A stretch of DNA of 64,000 nucleotides, taken from contig JBLIEI010000005.1 in NCBI GenBank assembly GCA_047633055.1, forward strand, positions 1 to 64,000, written 5' to 3'. Source of the stretch: CALJFL01 sp047633055 (GTDB lineage Bacteria > Pseudomonadota > Gammaproteobacteria > Pseudomonadales > Halieaceae). The stretch's first letter is position 1. Each line of letters starts with the position of its first letter. The notes beneath the pieces are model-generated. The model was not told the origin of the DNA. It saw nothing but the letters and a program-made list of their open reading frames with translations, and did no database searches. The translations under genes and the position numbers were made by a program. Shown here piece by piece: positions 17,430 to 26,194 of this stretch.

Positions 17430-18859
17430 TATTCGGCTCCCTGCATATCACGCACATCAATAAAGTGCCCCGCTACAGCCGCAGCTGCAGCCATTGCTGG
17501 ACTAACCAGATGGGTTCGTCCACCGAAACCCTGACGACCTTCAAAATTTCGATTTGAGGTGGATGCGCAATGCTCTCCCTCCCCTAATTTGTCGGCGTTC
17601 ATTGCCAGACACATTGAGCAACCCGGCTCCCGCCATTCCATGCCCGCGTCAATGAATACTTTGTCCAGGCCTTCGGCTTCGGCCTGCGCTTTGACTTGCC
17701 CGGACCCAGGAACAACCAGCGCCTGTTTTATCGAACCGGCTATCTGCTTGCCTCGGACCACATCGGCGGCAGCGCGTAAATCTTCAATCCGCGAATTGGT
17801 GCAGGAACCAATGAACACGCGATCTGGTTTTATATCGGTAATCGCCATGCCAGCTTTCAGGCCCATGTATTCCAGTGCGCGCCGCGCCGCTTCTCGCTGG
17901 GTCGCATCGGCAAAGGATTCGGGGTCTGGCAAATGACCATCAATGGGCAACACCATCTCAGGAGAAGTGCCCCAGGTAACTTGCGGTTTGATCTCAGCGC
18001 CGTCTAATTCAACGATTAAGTCGAAATGAGCATCCGCATCGCTGTGCAAATCTTGCCAGGCCGCTGCGGCCAAGTCCCACTGCTCTCCTGTAGGAGCGTA
18101 GGGTCGGCCTTTCACGTATTCCAAAGTAGTCTCATCCACCGCGATCATACCCATGCGGGCGCCCGCCTCAATGGACATATTGCAAAGTGTCATGCGCCCT
18201 TCCATGGTGAGGTCACGTACAACCTCCCCACCGAACTCAATAGCAAACCCGGAACCACCCGCAGTACCGATTTTGCCGATAATTGCCAGCGCAACGTCCT
18301 TAGCTGTTATTCCAGCCTTCAACTTCCCGTCAACGCGAATCAACAAATTCTTCATTTTGCTCTGCACCAGACACTGGGTGGCCAGCACATGCTCTACTTC
18401 CGATGTACCAATGCCGTGTGCCAGAGCGCCAAATGCTCCGTGCGTAGAGGTGTGAGAGTCACCACAAACAACGGTCATGCCTGGCAGGGTGGAACCTAAC
18501 TCAGGGCTAACAATGTGAACGATACCCTGACGGATATCGTTGATGGGAATCTCAACAATATTAAAGGCTTTGCAGTTGTCATCCAGGGTTTGCACCTGTA
18601 ATCGCGATATCGGATCGAGGATGCCAGCCACACCACCGGCGCGCTCCGAGGCCTCGGTAGGCACATTGTGATCAGGCATAGCAAGATTGGCGTCCAGTCG
18701 CCAGGGCTGACGCCCCGCCAGACGCAGACCTTCGAACGCCTGTGGTGAGGTCACTTCGTGTATCAGGTGCCTGTCAATATAAATAATTGCAGTGCCATCA
18801 TCACGCTGATCGACGAGATGGCTATTCCATAATTTGTCATAAAGCGTTTTTCGGGCCAC
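17429..18859 (-). CDS. leuC: 3-isopropylmalate dehydratase large subunit
   Basis: A 476-residue aconitase-family subunit. The iron-sulfur ligands are in FIGSCTNSRIEDL and PGCSMCLAMN, and CGDSHTSTHGAFGALA lies in the N-terminal half. The start is GTG at 18857-18859, preceded by a strong GGAGG Shine-Dalgarno with six bases spacing. It opens the leuC-leuD-leuB-asd operon, divergent from a LysR-type gene. The leader between the predicted start site and the GTG is only about 20 bases, too short for a leucine-type attenuator peptide, so control is more likely by the LysR protein. Confidence 0.97.
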   Translation of the reverse strand: MARKTLYDKLWNSHLVDQRDDGTAIIYIDRHLIHEVTSPQAFEGLRLAGRQPWRLDANLAMPDHNVPTEASERAGGVAGILDPISRLQVQTLDDNCKAFNIVEIPINDIRQGIVHIVSPELGSTLPGMTVVCGDSHTSTHGAFGALAHGIGTSEVEHVLATQCLVQSKMKNLLIRVDGKLKAGITAKDVALAIIGKIGTAGGSGFAIEFGGEVVRDLTMEGRMTLCNMSIEAGARMGMIAVDETTLEYVKGRPYAPTGEQWDLAAAAWQDLHSDADAHFDLIVELDGAEIKPQVTWGTSPEMVLPIDGHLPDPESFADATQREAARRALEYMGLKAGMAITDIKPDRVFIGSCTNSRIEDLRAAADVVRGKQIAGSIKQALVVPGSGQVKAQAEAEGLDKVFIDAGMEWREPGCSMCLAMNADKLGEGEHCASTSNRNFEGRQGFGGRTHLVSPAMAAAAAVAGHFIDVRDMQGAE

Positions 18860-18885
18860 AGGATGCCTCCACTTTCAGTTGCTGG

Positions 18886-18891
18886 ATTATA
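18886..18891 (-). promoter_or_regulatory. Candidate -10 box of the leuCDB-asd promoter
   Basis: On the minus strand these bases read TATAAT, a perfect -10 hexamer, ending 27 bases before the leuC GTG. No good -35 hexamer lies 16-18 bases upstream, which is expected if transcription needs an activator bound further upstream. Confidence 0.55.
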
Positions 18892-18911
18892 AACGTGAGG
18901 CAATTCTAGGC

Positions 18912-18940
18912 TTGACTGAGAGATAACTCAAATTTATTAT
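18912..18940 (+). promoter_or_regulatory. Predicted promoter of the LysR-type gene
   Basis: TTGACT (18912-18917) and TATTAT (18935-18940) are separated by exactly 17 bases and each matches the sigma70 consensus at five of six positions. Transcription would start near 18947, immediately before the palindrome at 18954. Confidence 0.65.
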
Positions 18941-18953
18941 TTTCATAGTTTAC

Positions 18954-18968
18954 ATTCCTAACAGGAAT
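18954..18968 (+). promoter_or_regulatory. Perfect 15-bp palindrome, probable LysR operator
   Basis: ATTCCT-AAC-AGGAAT is a perfect inverted repeat and contains the LysR-type T-N11-A pattern (18955-18967). It lies just after the predicted start site of the LysR gene and about 80 bases upstream of the predicted leuC start site, a layout suiting autorepression plus divergent activation. The right arm also contains the AGGAA that would serve as the LysR ribosome binding site, so an RNA hairpin could mask it. Confidence 0.6.
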
Positions 18969-18975
18969 CAATTTC

Positions 18976-19851
18976 ATGGAAATCCAAAATCTAAGAGCGT
19001 TTGTGCTGGTTGCAGAAACCGGTTCATTCTCAGTGGCGGCAGAAAAACTGCATCTGACCCAGCCGGCGGTCAGCAAACGAGTCGCCCTGCTGGAACAACA
19101 GCTGAACAGCGAACTGTTTGACCGTATCGGCAGGCAGATGCGCCTAACTGAAGCGGGCGAGGCGCTGCTCCCCCACGCCAAACAAATCGAACAACAGCTG
19201 TTATTGGCCGAGCAGTCGGTCAGAGATCTCGCTGGAGAGGTCTCCGGCACTCTGCGACTAGCGACCAGCCATCATATCGGTCTTCACCGCTTACCGCCGG
19301 TATTGAGTCAATTCAGTGCAGACTACCCTGCGGTAATCATCGATATTGATTTTATGGACTCAGAGCGGGCTTATGAATTAGTCACTCAAGGGAAAATAGA
19401 GCTCGCCGTGGTCACCCTGTCTCCCGATGACAGTGCTCAGTTCACCCGTCATACCGTTTGGCGGGACCCGCTGAAATTCATGGTGGCGCCAGAACACGAG
19501 TTGGCGCAGCGGCCCAAGATAGACATGGCGGCACTTGCCAGCTCTCCTGCTGTACTACCCGGACTAAACACCTACACCGGGCAAATTGTTAAAACGCTAT
19601 TTTATCAACATGGGCTGGAATTAAATGTGTCCATAATGACGAACTACCTGGAAACGATCCGGATGATGGCGTCGGTGGGACTGGGTTGGACTATGTTACC
19701 CGCGAACATGCGTGATCATTCTTTAGTCGCACTTGACGTTGAGGGTATCGCTGTGGAGCGTCTACTTGGGTTTGTTTACCACCGGGGCCGGAGTTTATCG
19801 AGAGCTGCAGCAGCATTTATAACGTGTCTTGAAGAATACGGTGACCGCTAA
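18976..19851 (+). CDS. LysR family transcriptional regulator, divergent from leuCDB
   Basis: A 291-residue LysR-type regulator with a winged helix-turn-helix at about 1-60 (ENGSFSVAAEKLHLTQPAVSKR-type core, here TGSFSVAAEKLHLTQPAVS) and a periplasmic-binding-like effector domain from about 90. The ATG at 18976 follows AGGAA by eight bases. Position and the shared intergenic palindrome suggest it controls leuCDB-asd and itself. The effector is unknown, and an isopropylmalate-type intermediate would be a natural guess only. Confidence 0.9.
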   Translation: MEIQNLRAFVLVAETGSFSVAAEKLHLTQPAVSKRVALLEQQLNSELFDRIGRQMRLTEAGEALLPHAKQIEQQLLLAEQSVRDLAGEVSGTLRLATSHHIGLHRLPPVLSQFSADYPAVIIDIDFMDSERAYELVTQGKIELAVVTLSPDDSAQFTRHTVWRDPLKFMVAPEHELAQRPKIDMAALASSPAVLPGLNTYTGQIVKTLFYQHGLELNVSIMTNYLETIRMMASVGLGWTMLPANMRDHSLVALDVEGIAVERLLGFVYHRGRSLSRAAAAFITCLEEYGDR

Positions 19852-19948
19852 GCGCCATCGAAAGTCAACACTACGCTATGCTGAGTACGCTAATGCGAGA
19901 CCAATCAGCAATCAATATACCTTGGAATCACGTGGAAATGAATAACTT

Positions 19949-20625
19949 AGCAATTCCCCCACTCGCAACTATGGCGATAACTGCGGCAAGTATTGTTTGC
20001 GTTCAGGCGAAGGAATCTGGCGCTCGATCGCAAAGGCCGCAATGATCAATGGCGACGAGCTCACCCGTGGTTTGTCGCCCGAAAAACTCAGATATCTTTT
20101 CATAACTCACCTACATGAAGATCACACAGTGGGTATTCCATCGCTACTTCTTAATCCGTTTAAATTAGATATTGCTACCTCAAAAGAAATTTATGGACCG
20201 AAAGGAATTGAAAATATGGTGGCGCACATCGTAGCCGCCTGGGCCATCGACATCGATGAAGCAATTTTTGACGGGTATGATCCAGAAGGCGGCCGCGCAA
20301 CAGGTCATGAGATACTTTTTGACAAGAGTGGCGGGGTCTATAAGGACAACAGTGTGATTGTCGAAGCGTTTCGCACTAAACACGGACCGCTGGCTGACAC
20401 GTTTGCGTATCGATTTTCAACTGGGGAGCGCGTTATCGTTTTCACTTCTCACCGAGTGTACTTGCGAGAATTGCAAATGAGGCAAACGTTAAAATGCTCG
20501 TTCTATCGCATGAGAAAAACTACAACAATAGTGAAGAACACGATCCTTTGGGGTTGATCAAAGAGATAAAATCGGCGGGATTTAAAGGAGAGATCTATTC
20601 TGCCATAGATGCTGATGTTTACTAG
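19949..20625 (+). pseudogene. Broken metallo-beta-lactamase-fold hydrolase
   Basis: Two reading frames together match one MBL-fold hydrolase. The first (open from 19946, ATG-less apart from a TTG at 19997) carries LRYLFITHLHEDHTVGIPSLL, the metal-binding HxHxDH motif, then IYGPKGIENM and VEAFRTKHGPLADTFAYRF and GERVIVF up to about 20438. The second, in another frame, reads HFSPSVLARIANEANVKMLV then LSH and continues through GEIYSAIDADVY to a TAG at 20623-20625. The family normally has about 50 residues (SGDT...HTS) between these parts, so an internal deletion that also shifts the frame is the simplest reading. The N terminus is degraded too. No function is expected. Confidence 0.8.
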
Positions 20626-20648
20626 AACATACAACCAAATTCAGGGGC

Positions 20649-20960
20649 CTATTCGCCGCACCGAAATATGCCAAATGTTTGAACACCGCGCTCAGAAATC
20701 TCACTCTCGGCGGTAACGGTGTCACCGCCCATCCTGACGGCTGCGTTTCGAGCGAGCGTTACCAACTCAGAACTAACTTTCTTGTCACTACGGTCAATGC
20801 TCGCAAGGTCAGCCTTGGTGGCAGACGTGGTGCTGCCAAGGCGCGTGCAGGCATCGGGAACCGAGAAGGCCAAGGAGACGGCTTCGCCTTCCTCGGTCAG
20901 TTCGACCCAAGTACAACCCGTCAAACTAAGGAGTAATATTACTATGACAGCAGTGTGCAT
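20649..20960 (-). CDS. DUF4156-type small lipoprotein
   Basis: A 103-residue lipoprotein precursor. I choose the ATG at 20958-20960 because it is preceded by GAGAG and starts a signal peptide MHTAVIVILLLSLTGC with the lipobox LTGC at 13-16. A longer frame to 21035 lacks a signal. The mature part resembles DUF4156 proteins: Cys34, a Val-Ser-hydrophobic start and a C-terminal AARMGGDTV-like segment (NAAVRMGGDTVTAESEI). Function is unknown. It lies alone between a pseudogene and a glycosyltransferase. Confidence 0.7.
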   Translation of the reverse strand: MHTAVIVILLLSLTGCTWVELTEEGEAVSLAFSVPDACTRLGSTTSATKADLASIDRSDKKVSSELVTLARNAAVRMGGDTVTAESEISERGVQTFGIFRCGE

Positions 20961-21254
20961 AATTCGCTCTCTCGTTTTGATTTCACTATTATCCACTATG
21001 CGTCGTTTTCTGCGCGTCCGTGCAGTGCAACCCAATAGGTCTGAAGTAGGATAACCCGGACACCATCGTGAAATCCACTTTCCCCCTTGAATTCAACGCG
21101 TCGACACAACACATTGGAAAAATCGTTCCGCCGGTGACCCCTAATGTCAGGTTTTTCTCGGTCGTTCGTTAAGCGGGCGAGCAACCGCCGAGAGCTTTCG
21201 CCGCACGAACAGCATAGGTCGGGATGGTTCATTACATTAGTCCCTGTGCCTAGC

Positions 21255-22178
21255 CTAGCCTCGCATCCCCAGGCGCCGCGCCAGCAGGCTCTGCACTGCA
21301 CTGACCATGCGTCGCTTGGTTAATTGACCCCGAGATCGAAAGATATCTCTTAGGGTGTAGCCACGCTCCATATAGGGCACGTTCTCGACATAAAGAAAAC
21401 GGGGTTCGTCCTGAATTCTCAAATCCGGCTTGGTCCCCTTGAGTTCGTCAGCCCTAGGATTTTTATCCATCAGGGGCACATGCACCTCCCTCGCTGCGGA
21501 CAGGAAACCCGCCCACCAAGAAAATCCGCTATTCGACAGGATCATACGGTTGAAGGCCAACATGAATTTAAAATCATCTACCGGCTCCCCTTCGATGTAG
21601 ACAGGAGCATAGGGCGCAAAACGACGCCTCACCTCCCCGTCCAGCCCACAGCCGACAATGTACAGCCGCCTGTAAGTCAAACGCTCTAGCAGGTCGATAT
21701 AGAAATTCAATGACATCGCCGAATCGAACACCACGAAGTCACCGCGGCGGACGTGCAGGACCAGATCGTCGGGGGAAACCTCATAGCCCTGATCACACGG
21801 CTCCATGGCAAACCAGGCACGAATGCGACCCTTGTAAGGCTGCAACAGCGCGTAGCGCTGAAAGTTGCCTCTTACCTCGATCCGACGAGGGTCACTGCGG
21901 GCGAATATTCCGGCCAGATCCAGATCATAGCCGTCGAAATCACCGTGATCAACGTGAGAACTGTAGTCCACAGGCCCTTCGTGTATCGCGCCAGCAAGCT
22001 CCAGTGGCGCGTTCGGGCAGGCCGCCAGGAACGCCTCCAACTGCGGTACGTTGCGCTGCGGGTGCATACGTGAATGAGAGAATTTCAGGGCGTACCCGAG
22101 CTCCTCGGCGATCACACGGGCAATCGTATACTGGTACAGGTTATCAGCAATGTAGCCATTCATCTGCAGGTGAACCAT
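21255..22178 (-). CDS. GT11-like glycosyltransferase (alpha-1,2-fucosyltransferase family)
   Basis: A 307-residue protein with the family-11 layout: an N-terminal GYIADNLYQYTIARVIAEELG segment (usually GGLGNQLFQYA), the GDP-sugar motif LHVRRGDFV at 141-149, and SNSGFSWWAGFLS at 215-227, which matches the conserved SNSSFSWW motif. The family transfers fucose from GDP-fucose to galactose in surface glycans. The degenerate N-terminal motif leaves the donor sugar uncertain. It stands alone among decayed genes, next to a GtrA-like remnant, so it may be what is left of a surface polysaccharide locus. Confidence 0.75.
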   Translation of the reverse strand: MVHLQMNGYIADNLYQYTIARVIAEELGYALKFSHSRMHPQRNVPQLEAFLAACPNAPLELAGAIHEGPVDYSSHVDHGDFDGYDLDLAGIFARSDPRRIEVRGNFQRYALLQPYKGRIRAWFAMEPCDQGYEVSPDDLVLHVRRGDFVVFDSAMSLNFYIDLLERLTYRRLYIVGCGLDGEVRRRFAPYAPVYIEGEPVDDFKFMLAFNRMILSNSGFSWWAGFLSAAREVHVPLMDKNPRADELKGTKPDLRIQDEPRFLYVENVPYMERGYTLRDIFRSRGQLTKRRMVSAVQSLLARRLGMRG

Positions 22179-23476
22179 ACCGTTACTAACCTCCCGACCG
22201 ATCCTGAGCTACTAAAATTCTTGGATACTACCACACCATCCATCCTATCAAGATAAAAGTGAACAAAAGGCTTTACAGCAGCCAGTTCAGAAGCCTGAGA
22301 AGAATATTCACCAAAGCGAATTTCATCAACTGGCCGCGTGGGACTGGCCCATCATGTTGAAATACCCAGTTACGGGTTAAAAGAAAGCCACCAGTAAAAA
22401 TTACTATCTGTACTAGCGCATACGCCACCAGTTCACTGATCAACACTACTGAGGTCAACACATACATTGTGAAAATGTGTTGCCAAATAGAGGACTATTC
22501 CAAGCAGAAAGTGGCGACTAAATGTGCGGCTAATTCCAAATTTCATAATATGAAGATCAATCTCGTTATGGTGGCTACCGTGCCTGATCAGAGCTCTGAA
22601 ATTGCAGCTCGTGCTGCCCTCACTCTTGCGTTTACCTCGACCAGGGCCCAGCTGTAGTTTACGTCTGATTCAACAACTCACTATTAGCCACCGGCGGTAT
22701 AGCAAAGTCCGGAGTGGGTATGTCCTGTGACTTCGCCGGCATCTGGCATCACCTTTCAAGTAGTAGAGTTCGTGGAACCGCATTGATCAAAATAGGCCTT
22801 GCACCCCGTAGACTCACATAACAGCCTGAAATAGCATCAACCAATGGCATGGCCTTAGTCTCATTACCCTCTGTTTCATTAGGTATTCTTACACAGCCGT
22901 TGCGGCGGCTGAATATATCATCGACCCTCTAACTGGAACCATGGCTGGCGAGTACGGCTGTCAGATGGACTATGAATATTATCAGCCCGAGAGGCCTAAC
23001 GCTGTAACCACTGTAATCATTACGTACGGATTCGTGCGCGTTAATTACTTGTCCATCGTTTTCAGCCCGCCATGAGGTCAAAGTGGCAGCAGTTTCACGA
23101 TTTGGCTCTTACTAGATAGACTGATGTCCGCTGTGAGTTGCATACTTGGTATGGTATCTAGTGTGACAGTATTTTGAGAAGCTATGAGAGTTACAAAGAT
23201 GGCTTCGAAAGAAGAAGTTCAACTTCGTCGTTATCCTTGGCAAGGTTTAATGCAAATCACCTCTGAGCCAATTATTGGAGTGAGCCGCTGTCGGCGGACT
23301 CCCCTCGTCCGGTTGGAACGGCAGTTTCCCCGTTGAACACTGCAGCGCCATGTAGGGCTTGCACGGGGATCGGGAAATGCAGACCGCGTAATGCTGATAT
23401 GTGTTCTTCTTGACCGTAAATATAGTATCGGCTGGGTTACTGTTGCAAAAAATCAGGTCTAGAAGCTGCAAGTCGC
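22179..23476. other. About 1.3 kb non-coding, decayed region
   Basis: Apart from the GtrA-like fragment at 22273-22467 I see no credible gene here. Reading frames are short, lack ribosome binding sites and do not resemble known proteins. With the broken genes on both sides the stretch looks like gene debris. Confidence 0.5.
22273..22467 (-). pseudogene. GtrA-like membrane protein fragment
   Basis: A 64-codon frame with two hydrophobic helices around RNWVFQHDGPVPRGQLMKFAL. The order helix, FLLTRNWVF, short loop, KFALVN, helix is the central part of GtrA-family flippase-like proteins, which are normally 120-150 residues. The first and last helices are absent and the frame ends at LLNWLL. I read it as a remnant of a polysaccharide-modification gene. 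It could be an independent small membrane protein. Confidence 0.4.
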
Positions 23477-23662
23477 CAATCGTGTCGGCGCAGGAATAGG
23501 GATTGGACGAGCGACAGCAATGCGTTTTGCTAAAGATGGCTACCGGGTCATTGTGACTGATATTATAGAAGATGAAGCGCTGAACACCGTCAAGCTGATC
23601 AGGCCGCTTACATGACCGGGCGAACGCTCATCGTCGACGGTGGAAACGCCGTTGCCCTCTAA
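23477..23662 (+). pseudogene. Short-chain dehydrogenase remnant with internal deletion
   Basis: The first frame gives VGAGIGIGRATAMRFAKDGY then RVIVTDI, the Rossmann start of an SDR (normally VTGAGxGIGRA). After about 23600 a different frame reads DQAAYMTGRTLIVDGG and ends NAVAL-stop at 23662, the typical SDR C terminus. The roughly 180 residues between, including the Tyr-x3-Lys catalytic pair, are missing. No start codon or Shine-Dalgarno is evident. Confidence 0.75.
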
Positions 23663-23789
23663 CCTGATCGAACTGCATTTAGCTCGATGAAATTTAAAGT
23701 CCTGCTGCCAACCGCGCGATGTGTACGTTCACATAACAGCGGTTTATCTGTCGGCATGAACATCAACAAACAGGGCTCTGTCACATTGT

Positions 23790-25106
23790 TTACTGTTTTT
23801 CCGCCTGCTGCTCAGGATCAAGAATTCTGACCTCACGTTGAGGGAAGGGTATCTCGATGCCGTTTTCTTTCAAGGTCTCCAAAATAATCAGCATCAGGTC
23901 CCCTCCCACCCTGTTTTTACCATCGTCAATACCAATCATCCAGAACTCGACGAACATGTTAATGCCTGACTCACCAAAACTGTCTATCTCACAGTCAGGT
24001 CGTTCTTCAAATGGCACATCTAAACCGCTTATAACCTGCTCGTGTTCGGCTACCGCCACCTTGATAAAATCGACCATACTGCGGACGTCTGTGGCATAAG
24101 GTACAGAAAAATTGACGCGGTACCTTTGCTTTGGATCTTTGTGAGTCCAGTTGATCATCGAAGAAGAAATAAACTTTTCGTTAGGCACTAAAACATCCTT
24201 GCCATCGTAGGTTTCTAATACCGCATAACGCATCTTAAATTCTCGAACAAAACCGCTTTGCCCATCTTCTAATTCTACAAAGTCGCCAACTGTCATTGAG
24301 CGGTCGAGCAATATAATAACCCCCGATATAAAATTTGAAGCGATAGACTGTAAGCCGAATCCCAGCCCTACGCCGACTGCTCCGCCAAATACTGCAAGTG
24401 TCGTCATATTGACCCCCATAATATTTAACAACAGCAGCATAACTATGCAGAAAACAGCCACCTCAAATAGTTTGCTAAATACTTCCTTGGCTGGCACATC
24501 AAGAGAAGCTTGTTTTCTTATCACCGCTTTGCCAAAGTTGTTTGAGGCGCGGCCCAACCAAAATAAGAAGCTTCCAAAAATGAGGACTCTAGTTACACCG
24601 TAAGCAGATATGCTGACGTTGCCGACCTCCAGTGATATTTCTTCAAGCGCACCAATGACAGTCGACAACAAATCCAACAAATGCAACAACAGTATGGGGA
24701 GTCCAACCCATTTGAACAAAGACGCAGTAAATTTATGCTGAACAAAGACGCGTATCAGAGAGTTAAAAAACAATACGACTGCGACGGCTAAAGCTGCTTC
24801 GATTAGCCAAGGTGTCAAGGTCAGACTTTCCGCTACTTTTGTTGATATCTGGAGTAGGATGATTGCCAATAGTGGAAACAATATCCCACCAATTCTAAAA
24901 GCAAGTTTGCGTATCGGATGGGCGTTCTCCAAGGGCTTAATCCGAGTGAGGCCACCGCTGTGCCTTATTTTACGAGCCACGGTAAAAGACAATGCATAGA
25001 TGACCAGAATAACAACGAATTGAATATAAGTGTTGGTGTCACTAACAGCGAATTGCGCGGTTTGTAAAAACTCGCTCATTAAATTCAAACCTGATTTCGT
25101 GTCCAT
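23790..25106 (-). CDS. MscS-family mechanosensitive ion channel
   Basis: A 438-residue protein with several N-terminal helices and the MscS core. The pore helix TM3 lies at about 235-262 (VFGGAVGVGLGFGLQSIASN), followed by the beta domain (DRSMTVGDFVELEDGQSGFV, VLVPNEKFISSSMINWTHKD) and a C-terminal alpha/beta cage. The last residues are charged. It would release solutes on hypo-osmotic shock. The four to five extra N-terminal helices place it among the larger MscK/YbdG-like variants, not classical MscS (286 aa). It is a single gene with no operon partner visible. Confidence 0.92.
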   Translation of the reverse strand: MDTKSGLNLMSEFLQTAQFAVSDTNTYIQFVVILVIYALSFTVARKIRHSGGLTRIKPLENAHPIRKLAFRIGGILFPLLAIILLQISTKVAESLTLTPWLIEAALAVAVVLFFNSLIRVFVQHKFTASLFKWVGLPILLLHLLDLLSTVIGALEEISLEVGNVSISAYGVTRVLIFGSFLFWLGRASNNFGKAVIRKQASLDVPAKEVFSKLFEVAVFCIVMLLLLNIMGVNMTTLAVFGGAVGVGLGFGLQSIASNFISGVIILLDRSMTVGDFVELEDGQSGFVREFKMRYAVLETYDGKDVLVPNEKFISSSMINWTHKDPKQRYRVNFSVPYATDVRSMVDFIKVAVAEHEQVISGLDVPFEERPDCEIDSFGESGINMFVEFWMIGIDDGKNRVGGDLMLIILETLKENGIEIPFPQREVRILDPEQQAEKQ

Positions 25107-25456
25107 ATGATTTTAGCTCGCTCTACGATTTGTTGGCACATATCTGAGGCTCGGTATGTCAATTGCGCTCTTTGCAACTGGGCAGATAAAACACTCTAGC
25201 CGATAAACTTTCCCAGTAAAGCATCAGCTTCAGGCGATATAGGACCAAATTTACGTGTGCCTGCAAAGGCACTTAAGAAGACAGGGCGTTTCGACACTCT
25301 CGATAGATATTTTCAAATAAGAAATCTTGCTGTAAGCCATGACTTTTTGACCACAAGATATTGTATCCTACGGGGCAATCGGCTCGCTCTTTGGAACACG
25401 TGCCTGAAAGGGCAAGTATCTTTTCCGCAGGGAAAACACCTCGACGCTGTTTATTG
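25107..25456. other. Intergenic region with no recognisable feature
   Basis: This 350-base stretch lies upstream of the MscS gene and downstream of the DUF2805 gene. A 71-codon frame on the plus strand (25257-25472) has no recognisable motif and no ribosome binding site. The MscS promoter should lie near 25110-25200, but I see no clear hexamer pair. Confidence 0.5.
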
Positions 25457-25705
25457 CTACCGCATTTTTTGAGTGGGGCAACGGAACTTGCCTATCGTAA
25501 AATCTCGCTGCGCTAGGTGCTTAGTGCGCCTCCCAGAAACACGCTTGCGCCACATCTGGAAGGATCGTGGTTTCATTTCTTGGCGCATTAGCTTAATCAC
25601 CTGAGGCTCTGTGAGCCCGTAAGCGCTTTCAATAGCCTCAAAAGGAGTTCTATCTTCCCACGCCATTTCGATGACTCGACTGATATCGCTCGCGTCCATA
25701 GTCAT
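25457..25705 (-). CDS. DUF2805 (TIGR03643) family small protein
   Basis: An 82-residue protein that contains the family pattern DISRVIEMAWEDRTPFEAIE, then YGLTEPQVIKLMRQEMKP and the basic SFQMWRKRVSGRRTKH segment, with a helix-turn-helix-like organisation. Members are short, conserved in aquatic bacteria and often found near photolyase/cryptochrome genes. No such gene is adjacent here. Function is unknown, and the basic C-terminal half could bind nucleic acid (inference). Confidence 0.85.
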   Translation of the reverse strand: MTMDASDISRVIEMAWEDRTPFEAIESAYGLTEPQVIKLMRQEMKPRSFQMWRKRVSGRRTKHLAQRDFTIGKFRCPTQKMR

Positions 25706-25726
25706 ACTTCTGTCGCGTTTCAGTAA

Positions 25727-26023
25727 TTATTTACGTTGGTCTTTGCGCAGCTTGAGCAACCATGAGCTTTGATTTTTTTCTGCGTCGTAAAATACCGCGG
25801 CAGTAAAGAAAAACATCAGGAGCAGTATGATGTGTGCGGCTATGCTTATGCCGAAATACGCGATACTTCCAAGATAAACCGCGAAGGCGCCACTCCACAT
25901 AAACGCCAGAATTATCATAATAAACATCCTGCTGGGAGGATCTGGAATATGCCTGAGCGGATTCTTGCTGGAATCAAAAATGTATATGTAAGCGTCGTAG
26001 ATCCAAAGTCCTAACTTTTTCAT
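25727..26023 (-). CDS. Small membrane protein of unknown function
   Basis: A 98-residue protein with two predicted helices (about 33-52 and 57-79) framed by charged ends and a basic C terminus ending LRKDQRK. I do not recognise the family. It precedes the DUF2805 gene by 21 bases on the same strand, so the two may be cotranscribed. A plausible start at MKKLGLWIYDAY supports a real gene. Confidence 0.65.
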   Translation of the reverse strand: MKKLGLWIYDAYIYIFDSSKNPLRHIPDPPSRMFIMIILAFMWSGAFAVYLGSIAYFGISIAAHIILLLMFFFTAAVFYDAEKNQSSWLLKLRKDQRK

Positions 26024-26194
26024 TCCTAATCCTTTATTTGTATTTAGGCAATCCTACAAACTTTTTACGAAAGCCTGACGGAACTGGATTTTCTTAAAAA
26101 TCCTTACCCCCGAATGGATCGAAAGCATACCTTCAGGTCGAGTCTATCAATTATCCTGAGAAGTAACACCTAAGCTCGCGAGCGTGCGTTGAAG

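Noticed and set aside
22749..22928. Minus-strand reading frame of about 55 codons in the decayed region
   Set aside because: No start codon with a ribosome binding site and no similarity I can recognise. It is probably debris.
23247..23471. Minus-strand 74-codon frame before the SDR remnant
   Set aside because: Mixed Cys/His/Pro composition, no ribosome binding site, no family match.
25257..25472. Plus-strand 71-codon frame upstream of the DUF2805 gene
   Set aside because: Overlaps the start of the opposite gene's 3' end, lacks motifs and lacks a ribosome binding site.
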